64,000 nucleotides of DNA from Selaginella tamariscina (taxonomy: Eukaryota > Streptophyta > Lycopodiopsida > Selaginellales > Selaginellaceae), in the NCBI GenBank assembly GCA_003024785.1, contig PUQB01000945.1, positions 1 through 64,000 of the forward strand, written 5' to 3'. Positions 37,324 to 51,999 of this stretch are shown here, piece by piece (position 1 is the first letter of the stretch; each line of letters starts with the position of its first letter). The position numbers and the translations under genes were made by a program. The notes under the pieces were generated by a model that saw only the letters and a list, made by a program, of their open reading frames with translations, was not told the origin of the DNA and made no database searches.

Positions 37324-39103
37324 TCAAGCTTGACAATCATGATGGTAATCTTGCAAGTCCGATACTATTCCCTGTAATCCAAAGACCACAGTAAACCCAG
37401 CGCACACACAAAACACACGTATGAAAGACAGAAACCTGAATAATTTCTGTAGGCTGGGCTTGTTGCTCTCGAGAGTTGCGTAGAACTCTTTGGGAATATC
37501 CACCTTGCAGACAACGCAAGAGCAAGAAGCCATCGCATGAAGCAGCAAACACATTATGTGATACTCATGGCCGCAAGATCCCAATGTATACCAACCTGCA
37601 ACATTTTACAAAAACACAAATAATTTTATTTGACATGTATGCATATAAAAATCATTTGTGTTCATCTATCACTCACTCACACAAATGCGTGTCAAATATA
37701 TGCAGTAAATCAGACCTTCAGTTGTGAAGCCCTGGGAACAAATTGGACATTCACTTTCAGGTGTTTAACATCCAAGCTACTCGATGCCTGGAAATACAAA
37801 GTAATAGACTAAGTACACCTGTATGTAATCTTGATTTACTTACCGTGGCCCTGGGCCTCTTTGGAGCAACAACCTCCGATGGACATGGTTCTTCAGCAGG
37901 CCTTTTGGAAGCTGGACTTTCCTGAGGTTTCTTCTTCTTCTTGTCCTTCTTCTTCTTGTTGTAGTCGTGAGTTTCTCTATCTGCCCCGATCTAGACTGCT
38001 CCACAGCAACGTAATCAACCGTATATTTAAGGAAATACTCCATGTAGCACGCCTTCACGAAGAACACCATCATCTTCTCCGACTGCATCTCATGCCCATA
38101 CACGTCCTTGTATCGTTTCTTGATAAACTCCGCAAAGTCCTTGTCACTACATGTCTTCAGAAACGCATATCCTCCCTGGATCTTCCGAAACAGAGAATGA
38201 ACTTGAGCAGTAGAAGCATTTGTTCTGACCGTGAACCACTTTGTGACAATCTCCTTGTTGGGTTCCTCAGCATCTTCTGCAGAATGTGTGTTAGCTTAAG
38301 TAGAAAAAAAAACACAATAACGTACCTGCACTTAGCTCCGGTGACGGAGGGATCTTAGGTGTCGGTGTGAAGCTTTCTTCTTTTGAACATACTCGTCCTT
38401 AAGTTTCTCAATCTTCATGTTTCTGGACCGCTCCACAGCAAGATGATCGACAGGCTCCTTGAGAAATACTCCATGTAGCATGCCTTGACGAAGAACAACA
38501 TAATCTTGTCCGAGTCCATCTCTTTACCATAATCTCCATGTACCGTTCTTGATGAATTCCAGAAAGCCATTGTCCGAGCATGTGTTTGCAATCACATGAG
38601 TTCTGTTTGTCTGCTTGAAGATTTTCCCGATTCTGCCAGTGCTAGTCTTCGCTCTGATAACAGCCCAGCTTGTAATAATCTTCTTATTGGGTTCTTCATT
38701 CTCTGCAGCATGGTATGTGGGTTCCACGGAGACGTTTATCTCTCTCTAACTCACCTTGTGTGGTGCTTTCCTTCTTAGGTACTTGAGCTTCTGTGGCGCT
38801 AAGCTCTTGGGGTTCTGTGGTGATTTTGCCATTAGGTTCTTGGGCCTCTGACAATCGTGGGAATGAGCAAAGAGGTTGAGAACAGCAGGAGAAGAGTACC
38901 TTGTGTAGTGACTTCCGGCGCCGTGGCCTGCTCTTGTGCTCCTGGGGAATGCGTGAAAGATCTAATGAGGATAACTACTGATTTGCACAGGAGAGCCTAC
39001 CTTGAGTGGAAATTTGCGGCGTATCGAAGGCTTGAGGCTGAGGTGGGGCTGAATCGGGTGCGCTAGGGTCCTTAGCTCCGCCTTCTTCCTCCTGCAACGC
39101 CAT
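37324..39103 (-). pseudogene. Two-domain RING-H2 gene (novel repeated domain), minus paralog
   Basis: Start MALQEEEGG at 39103. Short phase-1 exons follow: 39001-39103, 38900-38941 and 38755-38847, rich in Q, E and T. Exon 4 (38326-38702) holds domain copy 1 (IITSWAVIR, NTCSDNGFLEFI, FFVKACYMEYF, VDHLAVERSR) but needs about three frame changes. Exon 5 (37844-38276) holds domain copy 2 (VTKWFTVRTNAST, TCSDKDFAEFIKKRYKDVYG, FFVKACYMEYFLKYTVDYVA). Exon 6 (37716-37753) and exon 7 (37324-37595) form a RING-H2 finger: CPIC, then CGHEYHIMC, then CVVC, typical of E3 ubiquitin ligases. A hydrophobic stretch (FVFCAG-type, near residues FIRVFCVCAGFTVVF) before the stop could be a membrane anchor. Domain 1 damage suggests a pseudogene, although exons 5-7 stay open together. 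Confidence 0.72.
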
Positions 39104-40398
39104 ACCTTTCTCTAATAAGTTAGACCGTTATGACATGATCAGCCGCTTATGTTTATTTATTACGTTTTGTTATATATTTTTGCAACGCATGCTCAAAAAG
39201 AGTTCCCAGCGCTGAGCGAGCATGTTGGATGCACAACTGCAACATCCTGCTCACTGCATATGCCCACAACGGCATCCCATAGCGTCTGTGTATACTCATA
39301 TCAACTCATACATACGTGTATTAAACAAAGACTATTCCACTTCGTCTATCTGTTTTCACCTCTGATTACGTCACTTTTATTTCAACTTTACTTCTAATTG
39401 TCTATATATGCTAAAGGTTTATTAAAGAACGCTTCAAACGTAGCTAAAATCCACGCGCTCTACCTCAACTTTGGACAATCTCTATAGAACGTAATCAATG
39501 TGTGTTGTCAAGTATGTGTTGTGTAAACGAGTGCGTATTTAATATATATCTCAAACATTACTTTTAAAAATGCTATGTATAAATATATACAAATGTAATG
39601 ATATAAGATATGGGTATATCCTATTTTTATTAACGTGCAAAAGCAGTGAGATAATAGTACTCTCCCACGTTACTGACCGGGATTCGATTCCCCGGGTGAA
39701 TTTTGTTGATTATTAAAATGATTACATACTATACATTGTAGTGTTATATCAAATAAATATTAAATGTATACAATAATTGGATTTAGCACTCATTGACAAA
39801 TTAATTTGCTTAGTGATTTCTGATTATGCATGAAAAGAACAACATCATATATATGGACCTCAATAACGCCGTCCATGGAGTTTGAACCCGTGACTAAACA
39901 GTTACAGACACTGAGGTTGAACGGCTTATGTTATACTGTGGTATGTATATGACAATAAAATACTTAATAGCGTACTGGTGTAGTGGTAATCAGAGTACTG
40001 CCTGTTTGTACTTGAAACACCATTGAGAAAATTATATACATCTATATGATTGCTCAAAACACGTATCCAGTTATGTATATAGTGGCAGATTCAAAATATA
40101 TAAAAAATTAAATTGTATTGGATGTGATGTTTACAGGCAGGTACTAACGTGACAAACACAGGCGCTATGTATATATGTCCGTATTTTGCAAGTTTAATAC
40201 ATATAACTAAGTGGGTATACACGTATATACGATGATGTTCGATTTGATTAAACAATACCTCTGCACGCATTTAATCGTGTATTAATAAGTAAATGTGAGC
40301 CATATAATGAACTTACTTAATTAGCCATGTACTTAACAAATAAATGAGAACCCTACCTGAGAAGAACAAGGGCCCTAGATCAGGGTTTTAGTAGATAC
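39104..40398. promoter_or_regulatory. Shared 1.3-kb spacer between head-to-head paralogs
   Basis: The two start codons face away from each other across this spacer, so it must hold both promoters. It also contains tRNA-like patches: 'ggattcgattccccgggtg' at about 39680, an inverted 'gagtttgaacccgtgac' at about 39877, and an A-box-like 'tggtgtagtgg' at about 39976. These are probably worn tRNA-derived SINEs. Confidence 0.5.
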
Positions 40399-41310
40399 AT
40401 GGCGCAGCAGGAGGAGGAGGAAGGAGCGGCCAACGCCCCCAATTCACCGATTTCGGCCGCAGTAGAATCTACACAAGGTACATTCCTTCCGTGTGTTCGA
40501 GAGGGTTTCATACATCTTGTTCTGTTCTTCCAGAGACCGAGGAACCAACAAGGAACCGACCAGTCAAGGTACATCCGTTGCTGAAGAAGCCCAAGAAGCT
40601 AATGGGGCTGTCGCTACAAAAGGTAGATTTCTATCTGTTGAATGATTTTGTGAGTGCTTAAAAAATGATTGTGCAGAGAATGAGGAGGCCAAGAAGACAG
40701 TCACGAGCTGGCTCACCGTCAGATACAGGGTTAGTACTGGCGAAATTGCGGTTCTTTTTGGGCAGATCAACAGGACGCATGTGTCTGCAAGTAGCTGTTC
40801 CGATGTGGGTTTTGTGGATTTCGTAAGGAAACGGTACAATGAAGTGTATGGCAAGGATATGGATGACTCGGACAAGATGACTATGTTCTTTGTGAAGTCG
40901 TGCTATATGGAATATTATATGGGGTATACAGTGGATCATCTGTCTGTCGAGCGGTCCAGGAGGTTGGAGACAGAGAGGGCTAATGCGTCTGTCCGGAAGA
41001 AGACACCCAAGAAGAAAGCTTCACCAAAGGAGCCTGGCCAGTCTTCTGCGGAGAATGCCACATCAGCTCCTGAGGATGCTCCGTCAGCTCCTGAGGATGC
41101 CCCGTCAGCTCCTGAGGATACCCCATCGGCTCCTGAGGAGGATGCTCCATTGACTACAGAGAATGAGGCTTCAGTTCTAGAGGAAATTTCGCCTTCTAAG
41201 AGGCCTGCACCAACGAAGGTGTTTAGCAGGAAGAAGAAGAAGACTATTGTAAGTTTAACTGCTTTACATCTCTGGTTATGTCTGTATGGACATATGTCTG
41301 TATGTGTGGG

Positions 41311-41346
<36 letters not shown>

Positions 41347-42976
41347 GTGTGTGTGTGTGTGTGTCGGTATGTATGTATATCTTTCTGTAGAGGACACCAA
41401 CGAAGATAATGTTTTTGCAATGCAGGAGAAGCCAAAGAGTCGTACCCAGAAGAAAGAAAAGGAGAAACCCAAGAAGGCAGCCAGCACACGAGGTACATTT
41501 TGTTATTTACTATTTACATATTGACACATAACACTTCTGTGTACGTCTATGAAGAGATACCTGCATTTTCTCTCTCTCTCACACACAGGCGCGCGCACGC
41601 GCACACACTTTGACATGTCTCAGTTTGTTTAATGCCTATACAAACCAGCATTTATCTAATTTACTCATAAATATAATCCATGACAGACTATGGAAAGTCC
41701 AAGGAAACCATCAAGAGCTGGTTCGCAGTCAGGACCAGAGCTTCTACAGTGAAGGTTGGGGCGCTGTTCAGTCAGATCCACGGAGGCTATGCACATGCAG
41801 ACACGTGTTCAGACAAGGGCTTTGTGGAGTTCATCAGGAAACGATACAAGGACGTGTATGAGCAGGAGCTGGACTCCAACAAGATGATCATGTTCTTTGT
41901 CAAGTCATGTTACGTGGAGTATTATCTGGGATACACAGTCGACCATGTTGCTGTGGAGAAGTCTAGGAGGGTTCACATAGACAGGCTGAAGGACTACGTT
42001 TTGCAATCATCCAAGAAGAAGAAGAACAAAACTCCATCTAAGGAGAGCAAGGAGAGCAAGGATAACGCTGTGGAAGGTTCACCGGAGTCGCCACCACGAG
42101 AGGATACTCCGTCAGCTCCTGATGATGAGGAAGATAAGTCAGCGCCGGACGTGGCCCCAGAAGTTCCGGAGGATATTCAGTCGGCACCGGAGGAAGTTCC
42201 ATCGGCTCCCAGCAGACTCCAGCGTCACCCGAGGAGGCTCCATCTACGAAGAGGCCCGCTTCTCCGTTTCCATCGGATATGGTTGTTCCAAAGAGGCCAA
42301 GGTCCACGGTAATTTATTGAAGTTATATTTACAATTCAGATTAGATTTGTTTGATAGTTTGGACTCATTAACTTTGTGTGAGTGTGTGTGGTGCACCCGC
42401 ACACGTCAGTGTGTATGTATTTATTCTTATTAATTTGGAGGTTATAGATAGTTTATTTTTCTTCCATATTAAATAGAACTGCTACATGTTAACACACGCA
42501 CGTACACACGGTGTTTCATAATACTGTGTAAATTAGTGTCCTTATTTTATACACATTGTTTTACATCTGTGCCAGGTGTGAGATCCCTGGAACTCGTAGA
42601 GTACGAAGGTCCATATGTCAAAGGTTAGCTTGAAATCTGTTCGGAACACAAGTTATCATAGATATGCCCGCACTCCATAGTTGATCTCAGAATTACACTT
42701 ACTAGTCTTATAATAGTGGATATATGTGATTGTATAATGTATTTTGTTAATATTGTTAACATTTATATTGATTTAAACATTGTTTAATTTAAAATTAATA
42801 CACATGGGTGCGTATTACATAATAATCAGTAGTTAAAGTAATGACTAGTTTTAAATTTAATATCAATCTATTTTGTTTTATTAAGTGATCAAACCTGGTG
42901 TTGTTTTATCATCAGGTGGGGCAAGGCCATCCTGCTCGCCAAGATGCCATCGAAGAGATGTGATATATATGTTTAA
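40399..42976 (+). CDS. Two-domain protein of unknown family (novel repeated domain), plus paralog
   Basis: Proposed exons are 40399-40477, 40536-40622, 40677-41248, 41426-41492, 41687-42308, 42576-42623 and 42916-42976. All have GT/AG borders and join in frame to 511 residues. The start MAQQEEEEGAANAP mirrors the minus paralog. Domain copy 1 (exon 3) shows TSWLTVR, SCSDVGFVDFVRKRY and FFVKSCYMEYYMGYTVDH. Domain copy 2 (exon 5) shows KSWFAVRTRAST, TCSDKGFVEFIRKRYKDVY and FFVKSCYVEYYLGYTVDHVA. Linkers are basic (KKK) and carry acidic-proline SAPED repeats, suggesting a nuclear or scaffold protein. The RING exons of the paralog are missing; the tail instead reads QRGQGPRCEIPGTRRVRR to CDIYV. A frame change near 42215, relative to the paralog's KRPA-type tail, leaves the frame open. 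I do not recognise the domain. Confidence 0.62.
41064..41150. repeat. In-frame 24-bp coding repeat (SAPEDAP)
   Basis: Four units of 'tcagctcctgaggatgc' type lie inside exon 3 of the plus paralog and encode SAPED(A/T)P repeats. Confidence 0.9.
41308..41363. repeat. (TG)n microsatellite in an intron
   Basis: A long TG run in the third intron of the plus paralog. It keeps a frame open by chance and produces a VCVCVC string that is not protein. Confidence 0.93.
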
Positions 42977-45806
42977 TTTACTTTAAAATATAATAAAGCC
43001 CAACATATATATAGTGGTGTATATGTTTAATCAAATTGATAAAGACTAAATTGTTGTATATCTTTAATAATTTCTTTAAAATCTTCCATTAAAACGAAGT
43101 TTTTACATATATGAAAATTTCAATTTTTTGTTAAATTTTTTAAATAAGCAACGTTTTGTAACTTCATTAAACTTACATTATAAGTTCAATAAAAACATTA
43201 AAGTATTTAATAATACAAATAAATATTTGGTTTTTTATTTCATTTTCTATGTACCGTTGGGACCGTCAGATATATTAAATTAAACAGATTATTAAATAAT
43301 ATATAAATATGATACTTAAGAAACATTAATAATCTTAATATGTCATAATTAAGCTTAATAGAACCTCATCATGTAAATTGTATGTTTAGCTAATGTTTCT
43401 TTACACTTCAGAGTTATTACGTAACTATGACATATTTTAAGAGTATATATATAATTTTCCTTTAAAATATTATATAAATACATATATTAATTTACTTACA
43501 TACAAATTACATTATTTATATTTTTAAAATATAAAGAATTAGTAATATATATATATAGATAGATAGATTAATTATTTAAACCATTCAGTTAAAACATATT
43601 TTTAACATATACTGTACTACATTGTAGATAAACCATTGTTTTTACCTAGGGAGATAAAGCACCAATATATTTTTTTCGTTAATTAAAATTTAAAAATAAA
43701 AATGATATTAAAATATAAAATATTGTTAATATATTTTCTACTTTGTATAATTATTATTTCTTGAAAGCAAATTACAACTGAATAAAATTAAACTATTATA
43801 TCTTTAGAACATAGTACATATCACTAATAAATTGATAATCAATTAAGAATATATTATATTCAAGCCCCTTACTTAAAACAAAATATACTACTAATGTACG
43901 TATATTTTATATAATTAAGATGTATTTTAAAAAAATACGCCCTCCCCCAAAATTGCATGTGAAATAATATAATAAATATAAACTTTTTTTGAGATATATT
44001 ATTGTTTAATAAAATAAGCAAAATATAAACAAGCTTGGTTAGCTTCATGTTTCACTCTTATATTATACATATAAATTTAAAATATATGTATAAACTTTTG
44101 ATTTATATATTGAAATATTAAGATATTATTTATGAGAGATGAAATATATATATGCGTAATGTATATACATTAGTACGTCTTAAAAGTTTTTTAAGAAAGA
44201 TATATGTGTGTGTGTGTATTCTTCACAAGTCTTTCGATATTTATAATGAAAATTTACATTGTTTTATAATTATTACTTTTATGTATATATAAACATATAT
44301 GTGTATATAATATAGTTTCCATTTTATATAGTCAATTACTTAAAATGCAAATGCTATTTAAACAAAAATGTATATACGTGTGTGTGTGTGTCATAAGTTG
44401 TACGGGGGTTTCAAAGTGATCAAATTGAGTGTACATATGGTTTCATACGTTACATTACTTGGATATGTACATTCGTTGTATGATTTATGTTCATGTGTTA
44501 CATATATGCTATTGGTACACCCCTGCATATTATATTTATAAAGTCGTTTTTATATACAGTGATATATGCCGTAGTAAAAAATGCTACGGATTAATAATTA
44601 AACTAGATTAATAATTAGTAAATTAATAATTAAATTAGTAATTAAATATTTCCGTAGCATTTTTCGACTACTGATCACTGGTTATATATATGTGGACGTT
44701 GCCACGCTACATGATATACCAAGATTTGGATCTGTACGTGTGTGTGTCAGTGATAGTAAGATGTTCAATTAGTTATGCACACATTTGTATCTGTCGTATA
44801 TAAAATGTAACTAGTGGATGAGTATGAGAGAGAGAGACAGCATACTATACAAGCTGTTGAGATTTTTTTAAATAAAACAACCACTTCTGTCTATATGCAC
44901 ACATAGGTTGTTGAGATCTTTTGAAGTGAGCAAGTTGTTGATGCGGACCTAGTTTGTATGGAATATCTAATACCAATTTGTAATAATATTTACAAAAGAC
45001 ATTACATACATGAATGTGATTAAGAAAATTAAATATTTTAAACTAAGACTAAATATACCATTTAGTTTATAATCTATATAGTTGTGTGTGTATGTACATA
45101 ACTTATAATAACCATGTAATAAATAATTAAAATTCTAATTTAAAAAGATGACTTATAAATTTGGTTTTACTTGATTTTATTTTTTATGTGCCTTTGTGAT
45201 ATGTGAAATCTCCAATGATTAACTTATAGTTTTGTATTATTTATGTTTGTAAGTATACTTAATTAGACTTAACAAAGGTTATTGATACAGTATTATATTA
45301 GACCGTATACATTTTATATGTATATGATAAAAGAATCCTTATGATTGCAGAATCTAAAACTTAAGTTTGCTACTACTTGTCAAACACTTAATTCTCTTTA
45401 GTTTAACGCTTCTAAAAATTTATAAAGACCTTTATTCTCCTATTATTTCACATTTAAATAATATGCAAGAGCCCTAATAATATGTTTCCTAGGATGGTGA
45501 CAAATGTTAGTTAGCTACATTTTCGTATATAAATTTATTTCATCGAAACTTCTAATATTATCTGGCAATCTTTTGTATGATTCAGTAAAGGTGGCAAATG
45601 TTAATATACCATTGGGTTTACACACACACACACACACACACATGAAAATGAGGGGATATTTAAGCTGCAAATAGATGTAGATGTTTACTGGGACAGCCGC
45701 CACCTTTTCTCTTTGTCTTGTTTTGTATGTCAGAGGAGAAACGAAACTGTTTACGCTTAAGCAACCCGTGAACCCCTGCAGTCCCCAACACACACATTGT
45801 ATTTAA

Positions 45807-45845
<39 letters not shown>

Positions 45846-45950
45846 CACTTAATGATACGTATAACAACAAAATTCTGCTTCCTCCCACCGATTATATATC
45901 AAAATACTGACTAGCTACCACCTTGTTTGCTTGAGATGAACATGGTGGAA
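42977..45950. other. AT-rich spacer
   Basis: No gene recognised over about 3 kb. Contains one MITE (44557-44680), (AC)n tracts near 45617 and 45807, and TG tracts near 44207 and 44380. Confidence 0.65.
44557..44680. mobile_element. hAT-type MITE, copy 2
   Basis: This 124-bp element is the same family as 14443-14572. The ends are CAGTGAT and ATCACTG, with inverted gtagt..aaaaatgctacgga. A probable 8-bp duplication is tttatata / gttatata (one mismatch). The CAGTG terminus is typical of hAT. It is less worn at the right end than copy 1. Confidence 0.85.
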
Positions 45951-46082
45951 AGTAAATAAAATAATAACAATGTGGTATGCAGTGCATTGTGTACTTTTGG
46001 ATTCACTGTGCGTATGTGAACAGAAATCATTGTGTTTTTAATATATATATACATTTGTGTGTGTGAGAGACGTTTATCAGCA

Positions 46083-48019
<1,937 letters not shown>

Positions 48020-48078
48020 GGCGTAACTGTCGTAGGGTCAACTGATTGTATATGTCTAATCCTTCTCTACGTACTTGT

Positions 48079-48173
48079 CCAAATAAACGCTAAAAACCAA
48101 CTCTACATAGACAATCTACACACACACATGGATATCCAAATAAACGCTAAAAACCAACTCTACATAGACAATC
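48079..48173. repeat. Short tandem duplication in the peroxidase 3' flank
   Basis: The words 'ccaaataaacgctaaaaacc' and 'aactctacatagacaatcta' occur twice, at 48079-48118 and 48134-48173. Each contains a potential aataaa polyadenylation word. Confidence 0.9.
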
Positions 48174-48438
48174 TATACACACAGACGAATATAAGCCTGT
48201 GCTAGATGTCTAGAGAGAGAGACACAGACGTGAGACGTGTTAACATCTCTCTTCTCAAGGCATATGTATATATAGGTGTGTGTAATGAAGATAAACGCAT
48301 TTACAAAATAATAGCACGTACCGTTAATTAGTCATCCCGAAGTAAAGCTTTACACAAAGAATCATCTCTGCTGACAATATACTCCCCACAAGAATTAAAA
48401 GAATAAAAATAAGGAAAATCGAAAAGAAAAGAATCGAC

Positions 48439-50888
48439 CTATTTTCGCCAGTTCTTCTGGCCGATGAGGAGCCTTTTATCGTTTTGACCAGGTATCTGTA
48501 TTATCCGCGCCTCCCACCGGATTTGCACCAGTAAAGAACGAGTAGTCTCTATAGCTTGTGTCTCGTCTTGTAACAAAAGCCATCCCTGTTTACAAGTTTA
48601 TTTGTTAAATGACAGTGTATTATTTACACAGAGACACACGTATATGTGCATGTATGCACGTCTCTTATTTGTATGCATGTGTATAGATGCAAGCATTGAT
48701 TCAGGCTCTCCTCGTGGATATGCATGTATACAAACGTCTATTATGTATGCATGAAAAATGCAAAACAATTAGGAAAAGTTTAGTCTAACAATGATAGAAG
48801 TATATACATACACAATAATTATCATGCATCATAGGACGTCATGGCTTCTGATTATATATTATGATATAAAGCTACCTCTGGTCGCAATAATCGATCCATT
48901 TCCAGCACAAGTCTGGATAGACCACATGGTCTAGAGCTCGTAAGTTCCTGTGACAAGAGCGATGTACCGTACAAGAGATCGTAAGACCTCGGGTAGGCCG
49001 GAAAAGCTTCACACCTAAGGCAGTTACATCAGTACACATTTATTCATAGACATTTATTAAGTGAGGAAATATGATTAACTAGAACAATAAGTATTAATAT
49101 TCACAGATAAACAAGCAAGTCCTTATGTTACACACACATTATACGTATGTACATAATGCTTATACGGGAGGTCATCGTCACAGTCATTTATTATGTGTCC
49201 TTTTCCTTGTCGGAGACACGTTATCATATCAGTAACATAAGGTGATATTTACATAATCAAAAGTCCGACCATATGGATTGCAATATCCCTAAGTGTTAGA
49301 TAGCATCTCTCTCTCACTCTGCGTGCGTGTGCCCGCGTGTATAAATAGCTTACCAGTCATGATGGACACCCAGTAGTCCACGGTCAAAAACAGCGGATAG
49401 TGTGTTGTTTGGGCAGTAGTAGGTACAACGTTCATCACCCACACAGGCTTCCCAGACGTCAGAAGCGCAGCATTGAACCCACCGTACTGAGCATTCATGT
49501 CCATGACATTCCGTACTACGTTCTGTGGTGCGGATGGATCATCAGCTCCTGGCCTTTTCGGATGGTCCGAAAATATGACCGGAGTTAATAGGGACCAGTA
49601 GTTAAAAAGCTTTGCCAACCAGGATTGCACGTCCTCATTAAATTCCGTTGTAGGCATTCCTGAAACACGAAATGTAACTATCCGTGCAGCTTGTACATTG
49701 CCGGGTAGGCCTCACATACATAAATACACAACATCATATACTTATGTATGCATATATGACACTTTATGTTAGTCTATTATGAATGTGTGTTGAAAGTTAT
49801 GCATGCGTGTGGTGTGTGTGTGCCCGCGCGAATATAACTTAAGCTGACAATTTAGTGATGCATAGTGTACAAAGACACATACGCGAATATAGATATACAT
49901 ACGTAACGAGACACAATCTACGTATCCTAGGCATTTATCTATTTTCGACCTATTCTATCTTCTGTGTGGCACAGCTAATACATGTATATGCGATTTGTTA
50001 ATCTAGCTATCTAACTGTGGATATATCCATTTAGTACCGGATCATCTGTCTGTAAATGTGTGGTAGTTTATGTATTTAGTATGTATGTATGTATATAAGC
50101 ATGTTAACGTGAATATAACTACTGCTACTATCTAATGCACTTACCGTATCTTGCAAGACGTCTAGCGGTGAGCATGAGCCGATTTGGCCATTGGTGTTGC
50201 TGTTGAACTGTACGCCATCTTCCCTTTGGCGCCTCTGTTACGCAAGGCTTCAGTGATTTATTCCAAGGAGTATCCGTGTTAGAATCTTCCTCTTGACACA
50301 ATCTAGACCGCCTAAATATAAAAAAATTCGTTAACTCGAGTAAATAAAGTAAATCTTTAATGTAGTCAGCATGGTACTCTGTAATAACAATGAATATACG
50401 TATAGTCTATATACTGTATACTAGTATAATAATGGTAATGAGAATTATACCTTGAAGAGTAGCAGTGCTGCTTGGTTGTCTTTTGCCAGATGATGGTTTG
50501 TCCATTATGAGCAATTGGCTCCAGCACATGCTTTGATGTCAGCTTTCCCATTGTTTTCCTCAGTGCATTGTCCGATTCAGTTTGATTTAATGACGAAAGC
50601 GCCCATATGAAGTAACCTCCAGGACGAAGTAACCTATTCGCTTCAAATAGAAATAATCCATCTAAATAAAAATAAAATACGTGTGTTAGCAACAAATATT
50701 CATATGTAAGAAAAAATATTTCATATTCCGTATGTCGAAAATTTAAGATGTAGTGTGTGTGTGTCTGTGTGTGTGTAGAGAGAGAGAGAGAGAAAACGAA
50801 ACCACTCTAAGCTCACTTACGTGTTACACATACTATTAACGAAAATGTAAGTGACGGGCCTTATGTACGTACAAACACATAAATGTCT

Positions 50889-50983
<95 letters not shown>

Positions 50984-51938
50984 AATATGATATGTATACA
51001 CACAATGTCTTTGCATGTATACATAAGCTACCTTTTTGATGCCATTGAACATCACAGCGACTGCAATGGATGGCATCATAAGCTGAGAAGGGAACGGAAG
51101 TTGCTTAGAGGAGAAGGAACCAATCAGAGCAGGGAGCCCACGCTCTTGGGCAATTTGCACTGCAGCTCCATGTTCCTCATATGCTGATATTGACATGGTA
51201 AGGACATTCTTCGAAAGAAGATGAGCTGCAAAGGAGGCCAAGCCACCACCAATATCTAGCATCACACGAACCTGCAAACGGAGCACTTAAATAGACATAT
51301 GCATATGAGCATGGTACATATATAAATGTATGGTGTGGTGTATATATCTTCGCATATGTACCCCAATCTCATTCATAGACTTGTTGTCATCTTTAGACAG
51401 CATTTCCTGAAGTCCTAACACGTAATTCTCCATAACGGACTCTTCTAAAGGAAAGTTATCACATTTTCCTCCATCATAATTCTGCATGCCATCAGTCATA
51501 TGTACGTGTCATTTATATATGCACATAACCACACACCACACACACACAGAAGACAGTACCTCCTTGGTTGTTCCCGAACGATCTTCACATTGCTGCTCCA
51601 TACATTATTTGCGCATGATGGCCACTTCTGGGGCAGTCGATATCCCTTAGGTGGCCGTATGATGCACTGCTTCTGTATATGACCGCATGCCCGATCTGGG
51701 TTTTGAGCACTGTAGCATGGAACGTGATCTTCCATGCCTTCTGAACATGCCTTGGCATTCTTAAGACTTGGATTATCCGTGTTAAACACGGGCTCGTAGG
51801 TAATAACTTGAAGTGCACCTTCTTGAAGCCTTCTGTAGCTATTATATACTCTGTGTCTACCCCGGAGCCTAAAACCGTGACAAGGAGGAGAATGCTCGCA
51901 AAGCAAAGTGAGAGGCATTTGAGAAACGGTATTACCAA
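48439..51938 (-). pseudogene. PMT-type (QUA2-like, DUF248) methyltransferase gene with frame slips
   Basis: Golgi type II membrane SAM-dependent methyltransferases of this family are linked to pectin methylation. Exons on the minus strand are 51560-51938, 51362-51481, 51032-51271, 50451-50661, 50145-50311, 49354-49659, 48876-49014 and 48439-48595, about 573 codons, near the usual 600. MVIPFLKCLSLCFASILLLV is a signal anchor. IIRPPKGYRLPQKWP, VRVMLDIGGGLASFAAHLLS (SAM motif I), EANRLLRPGGYFIWA, RNVMDMNAQYGGFNAALL, VWVMNVVP and LEMDRLLRPE are family signatures in the right order. Frame slips occur in exon 1, in exon 3 (before AYDAIHCSRCD), in exon 4 (around MCWS, self-cancelling) and in exon 6 (before AVFDRGLLGVHHDW). 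All splice sites are intact, so this is either a recent pseudogene or suffers from assembly indels. Confidence 0.88.
50887..50983. repeat. (CT)n-(AT)n compound microsatellite
   Basis: About 60 bp of CT followed by about 32 bp of AT, within a methyltransferase intron between exons 3 and 4. Confidence 0.95.
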
Positions 51939-51999
51939 CCTACTCCTGTTCCGAACTATGGTGGCGGGATTTGTGGTAATTTAGGGGACTTTGTGGGCG

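Noticed and set aside
39670-39705. Possible tRNA gene
   Set aside because: Only a T-arm-like part is present; no acceptor stem or anticodon arm pairs around it.
41244-41498. Histidine/threonine-rich minus-strand frame
   Set aside because: Product of the (TG)n intron microsatellite read backwards.
45515-45848. Minus-strand cysteine-rich frames near 45.6 kb
   Set aside because: Generated by (AC)n tracts; no domain or splice context.
46032-46082. Upstream start for the peroxidase
   Set aside because: It would add a stretch coded by TA/TG simple repeat before a good signal peptide; the ATG at 46083 fits secretion.
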